From Burkholderiaceae bacterium (GTDB lineage Bacteria > Pseudomonadota > Gammaproteobacteria > Burkholderiales > Burkholderiaceae_C): 64,000 nucleotides of DNA. This document shows positions 45,393-56,866 of the stretch, one piece after another. The position numbers were made by a program, and so were the translations under genes. The DNA is taken from assembly GCA_016790515.1 (NCBI GenBank), contig JAEUOY010000015.1, positions 1 through 64,000 of the forward strand, in the 5' to 3' direction. How positions within the stretch are numbered: the stretch's first letter is position 1; each line of letters starts with the position of its first letter. The notes under the pieces were generated by a model. It made no database searches and had not been told where the DNA came from. It saw nothing but the letters and a program-made list of their open reading frames with translations.

Positions 45393-46910
45393 ATGGAAGA
45401 GCTCGGCAACCTGGCCCACGGCTTCGGCGTGGCGCTGACGCTGCCCAACCTCGGCTTCATGCTGATCGGCATCACGCTGGGCGTGCTGATCGGCGTGCTG
45501 CCGGGTCTGGGCGGCGCCAACGGCATCGCGATCCTGCTGCCGCTGACCTTCAGCATGAACCCGACCTCGGCGATCATCATGCTCAGCTGCATCTACTGGG
45601 GTGCGCTGTTCGGCGGGGCGATCACCTCGATCCTGTTCAACATCCCGGGCGAGCCCTGGAGCGTGGCCACCACCTTCGACGGCTACCCGATGGCCCAGCA
45701 GGGCAAGGCGGCGCAGGCGCTGACGGCGGCCTTCACCAGCTCGTTCATCGGTGCGCTGTTCGCGGTGCTGCTGATCAGCTTCACCGCCCCGCTGCTGGCG
45801 AAGTTCGCGCTGAAGTTCGGCCCGGCCGAGTTCTTCGCGGTGCAGATGCTGACCTTCGCCAGCTTCGTCGGCATGAGCAAGGAGCCGCCGGCCAAGACGC
45901 TGGCGGCGATGATGCTGGGCTTCGCGCTGGCCGCCGTCGGCATGGACAGCGTGACCGGCACGCTGCGCATGACCTACGGCGTGCCCGAGCTGCTGAAGGG
46001 CTTCGACTTCCTGATCGCGGTGATCGGCCTGTTCGGCATCGGCGAGATCCTGCTGACGATGGAGGAGGGCCTGGCCTTCAAGGGCAAGAGCGCGCGCATC
46101 AGCAGCCGCGCGGTCTGGGACACCTGGACCGACATCTTCAAGTACTGGAAGACCTTCCTGCGCGCCACCGCGATCGGCTGCTGGATGGGCATCACGCCGG
46201 GCGGCGCGACGCCAGCCTCGTTCATGAGCTACGGCATGGCCAGGCGGCTGTCCAGGCACCCCGATCGCTTCGGCAAGGGCGAGATCCAGGGCGTGATCGC
46301 GCCCGAGACCGCGGCGCATGCCGCCGGCACCTCGGCGCTGCTGCCGATGCTCACGCTGGGCATCCCCGGCTCGCCGACCGCCGCGGTGCTGCTGGGCGGC
46401 CTGCTGATCTGGGGCCTGCAGCCCGGGCCGATGCTGTTCGTCGAGCAGAAGGACTTCGTCTGGGGCCTGATCGCCAGCATGTACCTGGGCAACATCGTCG
46501 GCCTGATCGTCGTGCTGACCACCGTGCCCTGGTGGGCGGCGATCCTGCGCATCCCGTTCTCGGTGATCGCGCCGGTGATCATCGTGATCTGCGCGATCGG
46601 CGCCTACACCGTGCACAGTTCGATGTTCGACGTCGTGCTGATGATGGTCTTCGGCGTGCTGGGCTACCTGTTCAAGAAGCTGAAGTACCCGCTGGCGCCG
46701 CTGGTGCTGGCGCTGGTGCTGGGCGACATGGCCGAGGCCAGCTTCCGCCAGGCGATGCTGCTGAGCCAGGGCAGCCTGTCGATCTTCTGGGCCAACCCGC
46801 TGGTCGGCAGCATCGTCGGCCTGGCGCTGCTGATGCTGCTGTGGCCGCTGGTCGGCATGTTCAGGCGCAATGTGCTGAGGCGCGAAGGCGGTGCCTTCGG
46901 CCGGGTGTGA
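45393..46910 (+). CDS. tctA: Tripartite tricarboxylate transporter large membrane subunit TctA
   Basis: A 505-residue permease with about 11-12 hydrophobic segments. Family landmarks are GVLIGVLPGLGGANGIAILLPLTFSM near the N-terminus, CIYWGALFGGAITSILFNIPGEPWSVATTFDGYPMA, and the second repeat KYWKTFLRATAIGCWMGITPGGATPASFMSYG, which shows the internal duplication of TctA. HAAGTSALLPMLTLGIPGSPTAAVLLGGLL closes the transport domain. The subunit moves the substrate received from TctC using the ion gradient. It is within the tctCBA operon and is followed by the ketopantoate-reductase-like gene with a 13-base gap. Confidence 0.95.
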   Translation: MEELGNLAHGFGVALTLPNLGFMLIGITLGVLIGVLPGLGGANGIAILLPLTFSMNPTSAIIMLSCIYWGALFGGAITSILFNIPGEPWSVATTFDGYPMAQQGKAAQALTAAFTSSFIGALFAVLLISFTAPLLAKFALKFGPAEFFAVQMLTFASFVGMSKEPPAKTLAAMMLGFALAAVGMDSVTGTLRMTYGVPELLKGFDFLIAVIGLFGIGEILLTMEEGLAFKGKSARISSRAVWDTWTDIFKYWKTFLRATAIGCWMGITPGGATPASFMSYGMARRLSRHPDRFGKGEIQGVIAPETAAHAAGTSALLPMLTLGIPGSPTAAVLLGGLLIWGLQPGPMLFVEQKDFVWGLIASMYLGNIVGLIVVLTTVPWWAAILRIPFSVIAPVIIVICAIGAYTVHSSMFDVVLMMVFGVLGYLFKKLKYPLAPLVLALVLGDMAEASFRQAMLLSQGSLSIFWANPLVGSIVGLALLMLLWPLVGMFRRNVLRREGGAFGRV

Positions 46911-46923
46911 GGAGGGACAGCCC

Positions 46924-47931
46924 ATGAAATTCGCCGTGGTCGGCGCCGGCGCCATCGGCGGCTACCTGGGTACGAAACTGGCCCGCGCCGGCGAGGAGGT
47001 GACCTTCATCGCCCGCAACCGCAACCTGGCGGCGATCAACACGCACGGTTTCAGGCTGATCCTCGAGGACGGCCGCGAGGAGCATGCGCCGACCGCCCGC
47101 GCGGTGCAGAAGATGGCCGACGCCGGGCCGCAGGACGTGGTGCTGCTGACCGTCAAGGCGCACCAGGTCGGCGACCTGCTGCCCGAGCTGCGGGACCTGT
47201 TCGGCCCGCAGACGATGGTCGTCACGATGATCAACGGCATCCCCTGGTGGTATTTCCACCGGCTGGGCGGCGAGTTCGACGGCCGCGGCCTGGCCAGCGT
47301 CGACCCGGGCGGCCGGATCGCCTCCCACATCGAGCCCGAGCGGCTGATCGGCAGCGTGGTCTACCCGGCCGCCGAGCTGGTCGAGCCCGGCGTCGTGCGG
47401 GTGATCGAGGGCAACCGCTTCACGATCGGCGAACCGAACGGCGAGCGCAGCGAGCGCATCGAGGCGCTGTCGGCCGCGCTGATCCGCGCCGGCTTCAAGG
47501 CGCCGGTGTCCAAGGACATCCGCAGCGAGATCTGGATCAAGCTGTGGGGCAACCTGAGCTTCAACCCGATCTCGGCGCTGACCCATGCGACGCTCGAGGA
47601 CATCTGCCGCTTCCCGCCGTCGCGCGCGCTGGCCGCGGCGATGATGGCCGAGGCCCAGGCGGTGGCCGAGAAGCTCGGCGTGCAGTTCAAGATCTCGCTC
47701 GACAAGCGCATCGCCGGCGCCGAGGCCGTGGGCGCGCACAAGACCTCGATGCTGCAGGACGTCGAGGCCGGCCGCGCGCTCGAGATCGAGGCGCTGGTCG
47801 GCTCGGTGGTCGAGCTGGGCTGCATCACCGGCATCGCCACGCCGGCGATCAACGCGATCTATGCGGCAGTCAAGCTGCTGGCGCACACGCTGGCCAGCCG
47901 GCAGGGCCGGCTGCGGGTGGAACCCAGCTGA
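46924..47931 (+). CDS. 2-dehydropantoate 2-reductase family protein (PanE/ApbA-like)
   Basis: A 335-residue NADPH-dependent dehydrogenase of the ketopantoate reductase family. The nucleotide-binding motif is GAGAIGGYLGTKLARAG at the N-terminus. The catalytic Lys region is KLWGNLSFNPISALTHATLEDI, and the C-terminal helix domain follows with HKTSMLQDVEAGRALEIEALVG, the substrate-site signature. It may make pantoate, but as the fourth gene of the tct operon (13 bases after tctA) it more likely reduces a 2-oxo acid related to the imported compound. The ATG at 46924 has GAGGAGGG about ten bases ahead. True PanE function is uncertain. Confidence 0.88.
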   Translation: MKFAVVGAGAIGGYLGTKLARAGEEVTFIARNRNLAAINTHGFRLILEDGREEHAPTARAVQKMADAGPQDVVLLTVKAHQVGDLLPELRDLFGPQTMVVTMINGIPWWYFHRLGGEFDGRGLASVDPGGRIASHIEPERLIGSVVYPAAELVEPGVVRVIEGNRFTIGEPNGERSERIEALSAALIRAGFKAPVSKDIRSEIWIKLWGNLSFNPISALTHATLEDICRFPPSRALAAAMMAEAQAVAEKLGVQFKISLDKRIAGAEAVGAHKTSMLQDVEAGRALEIEALVGSVVELGCITGIATPAINAIYAAVKLLAHTLASRQGRLRVEPS

Positions 47932-48011
47932 CCCGCAGCCGCGCGCCCTGGAGGCGCCGGCCGGCAGCCGACCGGGGCCTTCGCTGACGGCCGCCGGCGC
48001 GGCGCCGCGCG

Positions 48012-50114
48012 ATGATGTCGGGCCCGATGACCGCCGTTGACCCTTCCCGCCCGCCGCCGGTCGACGCTGCCCCAGCGGCGAGGCGCCGGCGCTGGCGGCT
48101 GGCGCTCCTGCTGGTGGTGGCCTTGGGCGCCGCCGGGCTGGCGATCGGCGAGGGCCTGGGCTGGCCCTTCCTGGCCGGCCCGCTCGAACGCATGGCCTCG
48201 CGGGCGCTGGGGCGGCCGGTGCAGATGCGCGCCGACGACTCGCCCGGCGCAGCGCCGTCCAGCCCTTGGCGGCTGCGTTTCATTGGCGGGCTGCGCCTGT
48301 CGACGCCGCGGCTGTTCATCGCCGCACCGGATTGGAGCAGCGCCCCGCACCTGCTGCTGGCGCACGACGTGCAGCTGGAACTGCGCTACCGCGACCTCTG
48401 GCGCGCACGCCGGGGTGAGTTGCTGCGCGTGCACCGGCTGCAGGCGGCCCGCCTGGACGCCCGGCTCGAGCGGCGCACCGACAGCCGCGCGTCGTGGCAG
48501 TTCGACACCGCAACGCCGCCGGGCCACCTGACCCAGGATCCGCATGTGCCGGTCTTCGAATGGCTGCAGGTCGCGTCGGGCCGCGTGACGCTGCACGACG
48601 AGCCCTCGGCGATTGCCCTTGCGGCCGAGCTGACGCTGGTCGAAGGGGTCGCTAGCGAATCCTCCGCCGCGGGCCTGAAGCTGCACGCCAGCGGCAGTTT
48701 CCGTCAGACGCCGCTGCGCCTGACGCTGACCTCGGCCGGCCTGCTGCCCTGGGTGGCGCCGTCGGACAGGTCGGCGGCGGTACCGCTGACGCTGACGCTC
48801 GTGGTCGGCCGTTCGAGCCTGGATTTCCAGGGCACCGCGCAGGACGCGCGGCACCTGGCGGGCCTGCGCGGCCGCTACCAGTTGCGCGGGCCGTCGCTGG
48901 CCGCGGTTGGCGATCCGCTGGGCGTGACCCTGCCGACCACCGGCGCGTTCCGCACCGTCGGGCGCCTGGTCAAGCAGGGCCCGGCCTGGCAGGTGCTGGT
49001 CGACGACGCCACCGTCGGCAGCAGCCAGCTGAACGGCGCCTTCAGCTACGCCCCGGGCACCCGGGTACCGCTGCTGGCCGGCCGGCTGGGCGGGCGGCGG
49101 CTGATGCTGGTCGACCTGGCACCGACGATCGGCGCCGAAGCGGCGTCCAGGCCGGCGACCGGCCGAGCGCGCAAGCTGCTGCCCGACAAGCCCTTCGACC
49201 TGGCCGCGCTGCGGTCGATGGATGCGAACGTGCAGATCGCCATCGACGAAGTCGACCTGAACCATCCGCGCCTGCGGCCGCTGCGGCCGCTGAAAGGCCA
49301 CCTGGCGCTGACCGGCGGCGTGCTGCGGCTGCAGGACCTGGACGCGCGCACAGCCCAGGGACGGCTGCGCGGCGACCTGCAGCTCGACGGTCGCGGCGAC
49401 GAGGCGCTGTGGCGGGCGCAACTGGCCTGGCATGGCGTGCAGCTCGAGCAGTGGATCGCGCAGCCGCGCGACAAGGGCGGGCCGCCTTTCATCGCCGGCC
49501 GGCTGCAGGGCCAGGCCGACGTCAGCGGCCACGGCCGCTCGACGGCTGCGATCCTGGCCAGCCTGTCGGGCCCGCTGCGCACCGAGCTGCGCCGCGGCGC
49601 GGTGTCGCACCTGGCGATCGAGGCCGCCGGCCTCGACCTGGCCGAAGGCCTGGGGATCATGCTCAAGGGCGACGACGCGCTGCAGGTGCAGTGCGCGGTG
49701 GCCTCGCTGCAGGCCGAGAACGGCGTGCTGCGGCCGAAGCTGATGGTGCTGGACACCGCCGATTCGACGATCTGGGTCGACGGCTCGCTGTCGCTGGCCA
49801 CCGAGACGATGGACCTGCGCGCCGTGGTGACGCCCAAGGACTTCAGCCCGCTGACGCTGCGCGCACCGCTGACCGTGCGCGGCCCGTTCACCGCGCCGGT
49901 GGTGTCGGTGGACAAGCGCGTGGCCGGCGCCAAGCTCGCGGCCTCGGTGCTGCTGGCCTTCGTCAACCCGCTGGCCGCGCTGATTCCGCTGGTCGACCCG
50001 GGCGACAGCGACGAGGCCCGCCAGGCCGCCAGCGGCTGCCAGGCGCTGGTGCAGCGCGCGAAGTCGAAGCGGCCCGCGCCGGACGGAGCAAAGAATCCTG
50101 CCGACCGGCGCTGA
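48012..50114 (+). CDS. AsmA-family inner-membrane protein
   Basis: A 700-residue protein with one N-terminal transmembrane helix (RWRLALLLVVALGAAGLAIG) and a long periplasmic beta-rich part. The N-terminal domain resembles AsmA (GWPFLAGPLERMASRALGRPVQM) and the C-terminal domain has the conserved block HLAIEAAGLDLAEGLGIMLKGDDALQVQCAVASLQAENGVL then DTADSTIWVDGSLSLATETMDLRAVVTPKDFSPLTLRAPLTVRGPF. AsmA proteins are bridge-like lipid-transfer or envelope-homeostasis factors. The start may be 48012 or the ATG at 48027. It is convergent with the FAH-family gene downstream, 12 bases away, and follows the ketopantoate-reductase-like gene by 80 bases. Confidence 0.88.
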   Translation: MMSGPMTAVDPSRPPPVDAAPAARRRRWRLALLLVVALGAAGLAIGEGLGWPFLAGPLERMASRALGRPVQMRADDSPGAAPSSPWRLRFIGGLRLSTPRLFIAAPDWSSAPHLLLAHDVQLELRYRDLWRARRGELLRVHRLQAARLDARLERRTDSRASWQFDTATPPGHLTQDPHVPVFEWLQVASGRVTLHDEPSAIALAAELTLVEGVASESSAAGLKLHASGSFRQTPLRLTLTSAGLLPWVAPSDRSAAVPLTLTLVVGRSSLDFQGTAQDARHLAGLRGRYQLRGPSLAAVGDPLGVTLPTTGAFRTVGRLVKQGPAWQVLVDDATVGSSQLNGAFSYAPGTRVPLLAGRLGGRRLMLVDLAPTIGAEAASRPATGRARKLLPDKPFDLAALRSMDANVQIAIDEVDLNHPRLRPLRPLKGHLALTGGVLRLQDLDARTAQGRLRGDLQLDGRGDEALWRAQLAWHGVQLEQWIAQPRDKGGPPFIAGRLQGQADVSGHGRSTAAILASLSGPLRTELRRGAVSHLAIEAAGLDLAEGLGIMLKGDDALQVQCAVASLQAENGVLRPKLMVLDTADSTIWVDGSLSLATETMDLRAVVTPKDFSPLTLRAPLTVRGPFTAPVVSVDKRVAGAKLAASVLLAFVNPLAALIPLVDPGDSDEARQAASGCQALVQRAKSKRPAPDGAKNPADRR

Positions 50115-50126
50115 GCGACGGCGCGG

Positions 50127-50891
50127 TCAGCCGTAGCTGTTGACCAGGCTGCCGATGCCTTCGATCAGCACCTCGACGGTGGTGCCCGGCTTCATCGGCA
50201 GTACGCCCAGCGAGGTGCCGCAGAGGATCACGTCGCCGGGCTCCAGCGTCAGGTCCTGCGAGATGCGCGAGACGAGCTCGGCCGGGCTGAAGAACATGTC
50301 GGCCAGCGGGTAGTTCTGCCGCTCGCGCCCGCCCACCAGCGTGCGCAGCACCGCTGCGGCCGGGTCGAACGCGGTTTCGATCACCGGGCCCAGCGGGCAG
50401 AAGCCATCGAAGCTCTTGGCGCGGGTCCATTGCGGGAACGACGGGTCCCGCTGCAGCAGTTCGATCGCCGTGACGTCGTTGGCCATCGTGTAGCCGAAGA
50501 TGTGCGCCGCGGCCTCGGAGCGCGGCACCGCGCGGGCCTGCCGGCCGATCACCACCGCCAGTTCGCCCTCGTAGGCGACGCGGCCGTCGTACGACGCCGG
50601 CTGCGGGATGCCCTGACGCGCGCCAATCACGCTGCCGGGCGACTTCAGGAAGTACAGCGGCTCGGCCGGCGTGGCCCAGCCGTTCTTCTCGGCCGCGGCG
50701 CGGAAGTTGTTCCACAGCCCGACGATCTTGCCGGGCCGGCAAGGCGCGAGGACCTCGACCTCGGCCAGCGCCAGGCTGGCGCCGGTGTCCCGGGGGGCGT
50801 CGAACATCGAGCCCTCGTGCACCCATACCCGCTCGCCGTCGAGCACCCCGAAGCCCTCGGCGCCACGGTGCCGGAAACGCAGCCACTTCAT
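50127..50891 (-). CDS. Fumarylacetoacetate hydrolase (FAH) family protein
   Basis: A 254-residue enzyme of the FAH fold. The metal-site acidic residues are in YEGELAVVIG (Glu pair) and TMANDVTAIELLQRDPSFPQWTRAKSFDGFCPLGPVI, which includes the family's conserved NDVTARE-like motif and the catalytic Lys-Ser region. The C-terminus has GDVILCGTSLGVLPMKPGTTVEVLIEGIGSLVN. Members are hydrolases or decarboxylases of 2-oxo/2-hydroxy acids, for example acylpyruvases or homoprotocatechuate-pathway isomerases. Start ATG 50891 is preceded by GGAGGAG at the right spacing. It is divergent from pyrG. Substrate unknown. Confidence 0.9.
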   Translation of the reverse strand: MKWLRFRHRGAEGFGVLDGERVWVHEGSMFDAPRDTGASLALAEVEVLAPCRPGKIVGLWNNFRAAAEKNGWATPAEPLYFLKSPGSVIGARQGIPQPASYDGRVAYEGELAVVIGRQARAVPRSEAAAHIFGYTMANDVTAIELLQRDPSFPQWTRAKSFDGFCPLGPVIETAFDPAAAVLRTLVGGRERQNYPLADMFFSPAELVSRISQDLTLEPGDVILCGTSLGVLPMKPGTTVEVLIEGIGSLVNSYG

Positions 50892-50981
50892 CCCTGCTCC
50901 TCCTGGTGGATGCGGCGATTGTTGCCGCCCGCGCGCCGGCCGCGCCGGACCCCACCCGTATACTCGCGCTTTACCACCTGA

Positions 50982-52691
<1,710 letters not shown>

Positions 52692-52706
52692 ACGACAGGA
52701 ACCGCC

Positions 52707-53564
<858 letters not shown>

Positions 53565-53566
53565 GC

Positions 53567-53857
53567 ATGGCGGCCTACATCATCGCCGACGTCACGGTGA
53601 CCGACGCCGAGAAGATGGCGGCCTACCGCGTCTGGTCGAGCCGCGCGATGCAGGAGTTCGGCGCCGAGATCCTGGTGCGCGGCGGCGAGGTCGAGGTGCT
53701 CGAGGGCCCCTGGACCCCCGGCCGTCTGGTGGTGCTGAAGTTCCCCGACCGGGCGACCGCCAGGGCCTTCTACGACAGCGCCACCTACACCCACGCCCGC
53801 ACGCTGCGCGAAGGCGCCGGCGTGATGCGCCTGGTGGTCGTCGACGGCGTGAGTTGA
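53567..53857 (+). CDS. DUF1330 family small protein
   Basis: A 96-residue protein with the ferredoxin-like DUF1330 fold: AYIIADVTVTDAEKMAAYRVWSS, GAEILVRGGEVEVLEGPWTPGRLVVLKFPDRATARAFYDSATYTHARTLREGAG. Members have no confirmed biochemical role. It starts two bases after the kdsA stop and ends 61 bases before eno. A DUF1330 gene between kdsA and eno is common in Burkholderiales. It begins at the ATG at 53567. Confidence 0.9.
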   Translation: MAAYIIADVTVTDAEKMAAYRVWSSRAMQEFGAEILVRGGEVEVLEGPWTPGRLVVLKFPDRATARAFYDSATYTHARTLREGAGVMRLVVVDGVS

Positions 53858-53870
53858 TGCACGCCGGTAA

Positions 53871-55205
<1,335 letters not shown>

Positions 55206-55224
55206 CCGCAGGGCCTGCCGGCCG

Positions 55225-55500
55225 ATGCGCCCCGTCACCATCGCGCTGCTGCTGTTGCTGGGCGCCGTGCACTACCAGCTGTGGCTGGGCGACGGCGGCG
55301 TGCCCGAGGTGCGGCGGCTGCAGGCGCAACTGGCCGAAAGGCAGCGCGCCAACGCCGAACGGCGCGAGACCAACCGGCGCCTGGTGGCCGAGGTCGAGGA
55401 CCTGCGCCAGGGCCTGGAGATGGTCGAGGAGCGCGCCCGCGCCGACCTGGGCATGGTCAGGCCCGACGAGATCCTGGTGCAGTACGCGCCGCGGCGCTGA
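55225..55500 (+). CDS. ftsB: Cell division protein FtsB
   Basis: A 91-residue bitopic membrane protein of the divisome. It has one N-terminal membrane helix (TIALLLLLGAVHYQLWLG) and a periplasmic coiled coil (VRRLQAQLAERQRANAERRETNRRLVAEVEDL) followed by GLEMVEERARADLGMVRPDEI, the region that binds FtsL and FtsQ. Length and order match E. coli FtsB. The position 19 bases after eno is the conserved location for the gene in proteobacteria. The start ATG is at 55225. FtsB triggers septal peptidoglycan synthesis together with FtsL and FtsQ. Confidence 0.94.
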   Translation: MRPVTIALLLLLGAVHYQLWLGDGGVPEVRRLQAQLAERQRANAERRETNRRLVAEVEDLRQGLEMVEERARADLGMVRPDEILVQYAPRR

Positions 55501-55536
55501 ACCTGCCCGCGGCGCGCGAGGCGCGTCCCCGCTGCG

Positions 55537-56184
55537 ATGAGCAACTTCCTGTCCGCCACCGCCCCGCTGCTCGCGCCCGCCTTCAGCCTGGCCGGCAGCG
55601 CGATCACCTGGCTGGAGATCGTCGCGGTCGTGCTGTCGGTGTGGATGGTGCTGTGCAATTTCCGCGTCGACCCGCTGGGCTGGCCGCTGGCGATCCTCAG
55701 TTCGGCGCTGTACGCGCTGCTGTTCGTGCACAGCAGGCTCTACGGCGAGGCGGCGCTGCAGGGGGTGTTCATCACGCTCGGCGCCTGGGGCTGGTGGCAG
55801 TGGCTGCGCGGCACCACGCGCGAAGGCGAACCGCTGCCGGTGCGCACGCTCGAGGCGCGCCAGCGCTGGGCCGCGGTCGCGGTGACGGCGGTCGGCTGGC
55901 CGCTGCTGGGCTGGCTGCTGTCGCGCATCACCGACAGCGACGTGCCCTATCTCGACGCGCTGCCCACCGTCGGCAGCCTGGTCGGCCAGTACCTGCTGGC
56001 GCGCAAGTGGCTCGAGAACTGGCCGGCCTGGGTCGCGGTGAACCTGGTCAGCATCGTGCTTTTCGCGACCAAGGGGCTGTGGCTGACCGTAGGCCTGTAC
56101 GCGCTGTTCGCGGTGCTGGCCGTGGTCGGCTGGCGGGCCTGGGCGGCCTTGCTGCCGCGCCCGGCCGCGGTGTCGCATGGCTGA
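55537..56184 (+). CDS. pnuC: Nicotinamide riboside transporter PnuC
   Basis: A 215-residue membrane protein of about seven helices of the PnuC family, which brings nicotinamide riboside into the cell by facilitated diffusion. Landmarks are TWLEIVAVVLSVWMVLCNFRVDPLGWPLAILSSALYALLFV, LQGVFITLGAWGWWQWL, YLDALPTVGSLVGQYLLARKWLENWPAWVAVNLVSIVLFATKGL, in which the WLENWxxW motif lines the substrate site. The next gene is a NadR-type kinase that overlaps by eight bases, so substrate trapping and transport are coupled. Start ATG 55537 is 36 bases after ftsB. Confidence 0.94.
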   Translation: MSNFLSATAPLLAPAFSLAGSAITWLEIVAVVLSVWMVLCNFRVDPLGWPLAILSSALYALLFVHSRLYGEAALQGVFITLGAWGWWQWLRGTTREGEPLPVRTLEARQRWAAVAVTAVGWPLLGWLLSRITDSDVPYLDALPTVGSLVGQYLLARKWLENWPAWVAVNLVSIVLFATKGLWLTVGLYALFAVLAVVGWRAWAALLPRPAAVSHG

Positions 56185-56860
56185 GGCGCTGCGCATCGCG
56201 ATCGTCGGCGCCGAAAGCACCGGCAAGACCTGGCTCGCACAGGCGCTGGCCCAACGGCTCGCCGAACTGACCGGCCTGCGCTGCACCGCGGTGCACGAGT
56301 GGCTGCGGATCTGGTGCGAACGCGAAGGCCGCACGCCGCGGCCCGACGAGCAGCCGGCCATCGCCCGGGCCCAGCAGGCGCTGATCGACGCGGCCGCGGC
56401 GCGCCACGACCTGGTGATCTGCGACACCACGCCGCTGATGACCGCGGTCTACAGCGACCTGCTGTTCGACGACCGCAGCCTGCACGCCTACGCCGTCGAG
56501 CAGCAGCGCCGCTGCCGGCTGACGCTGCTGACCGCGCTGGACCTCGCCTGGGAACCCGACGGCCTGCAGCGCGACGGCCCGCAGGTGCGCGCGCCGGTCG
56601 ACGACCGGGTGCGCGCGCTGCTGACCGGCCATGGCCTGCCCTGGTCGCTGGTCGCCGGGCTCGGCGCTGCGAGGCTGGAGGCGGCGCTGGACGCGGTGAC
56701 GCCGTTGCTGCGCGGCCGCAGCCTGGCCGGCGACGGCCTGTTCACCCGGCTGGCCGAGCGCGACGAGGCCGCGCGGGCTCAGGCCGCCGCCTGGCGCTGG
56801 GTCTGCGAGGACTGCGACGTGGCCGATTGCGAACATGCCGCGCTCAGGCTGCGCGGGTAG
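56177..56860 (+). CDS. nadR: NadR-like nicotinamide riboside kinase (kinase domain only)
   Basis: A 227-residue P-loop kinase equivalent to the C-terminal domain of NadR. Walker A is GAESTGKTWLAQAL at the N-terminus. LRIAIVGAESTGKT is the exact NadR signature, and LVICDTTPLMTAVYSDLLF contains the Walker B-like region. There is no N-terminal helix-turn-helix and no nucleotidyltransferase domain, so it probably only phosphorylates nicotinamide riboside to NMN. It overlaps pnuC by eight bases. The C-terminal tail is Cys-rich (WVCEDCDVADCEHAALRL), an unusual feature that could bind metal. The start ATG at 56177 is the first possible. Confidence 0.9.
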   Translation: MAEALRIAIVGAESTGKTWLAQALAQRLAELTGLRCTAVHEWLRIWCEREGRTPRPDEQPAIARAQQALIDAAAARHDLVICDTTPLMTAVYSDLLFDDRSLHAYAVEQQRRCRLTLLTALDLAWEPDGLQRDGPQVRAPVDDRVRALLTGHGLPWSLVAGLGAARLEAALDAVTPLLRGRSLAGDGLFTRLAERDEAARAQAAAWRWVCEDCDVADCEHAALRLRG

Positions 56861-56866
56861 CGCGCC

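Noticed and set aside
50958-50963. TATACT upstream of pyrG as a sigma-70 promoter
   Set aside because: A good -10 match but no -35 hexamer at the right distance, so it is only mentioned under pyrG.
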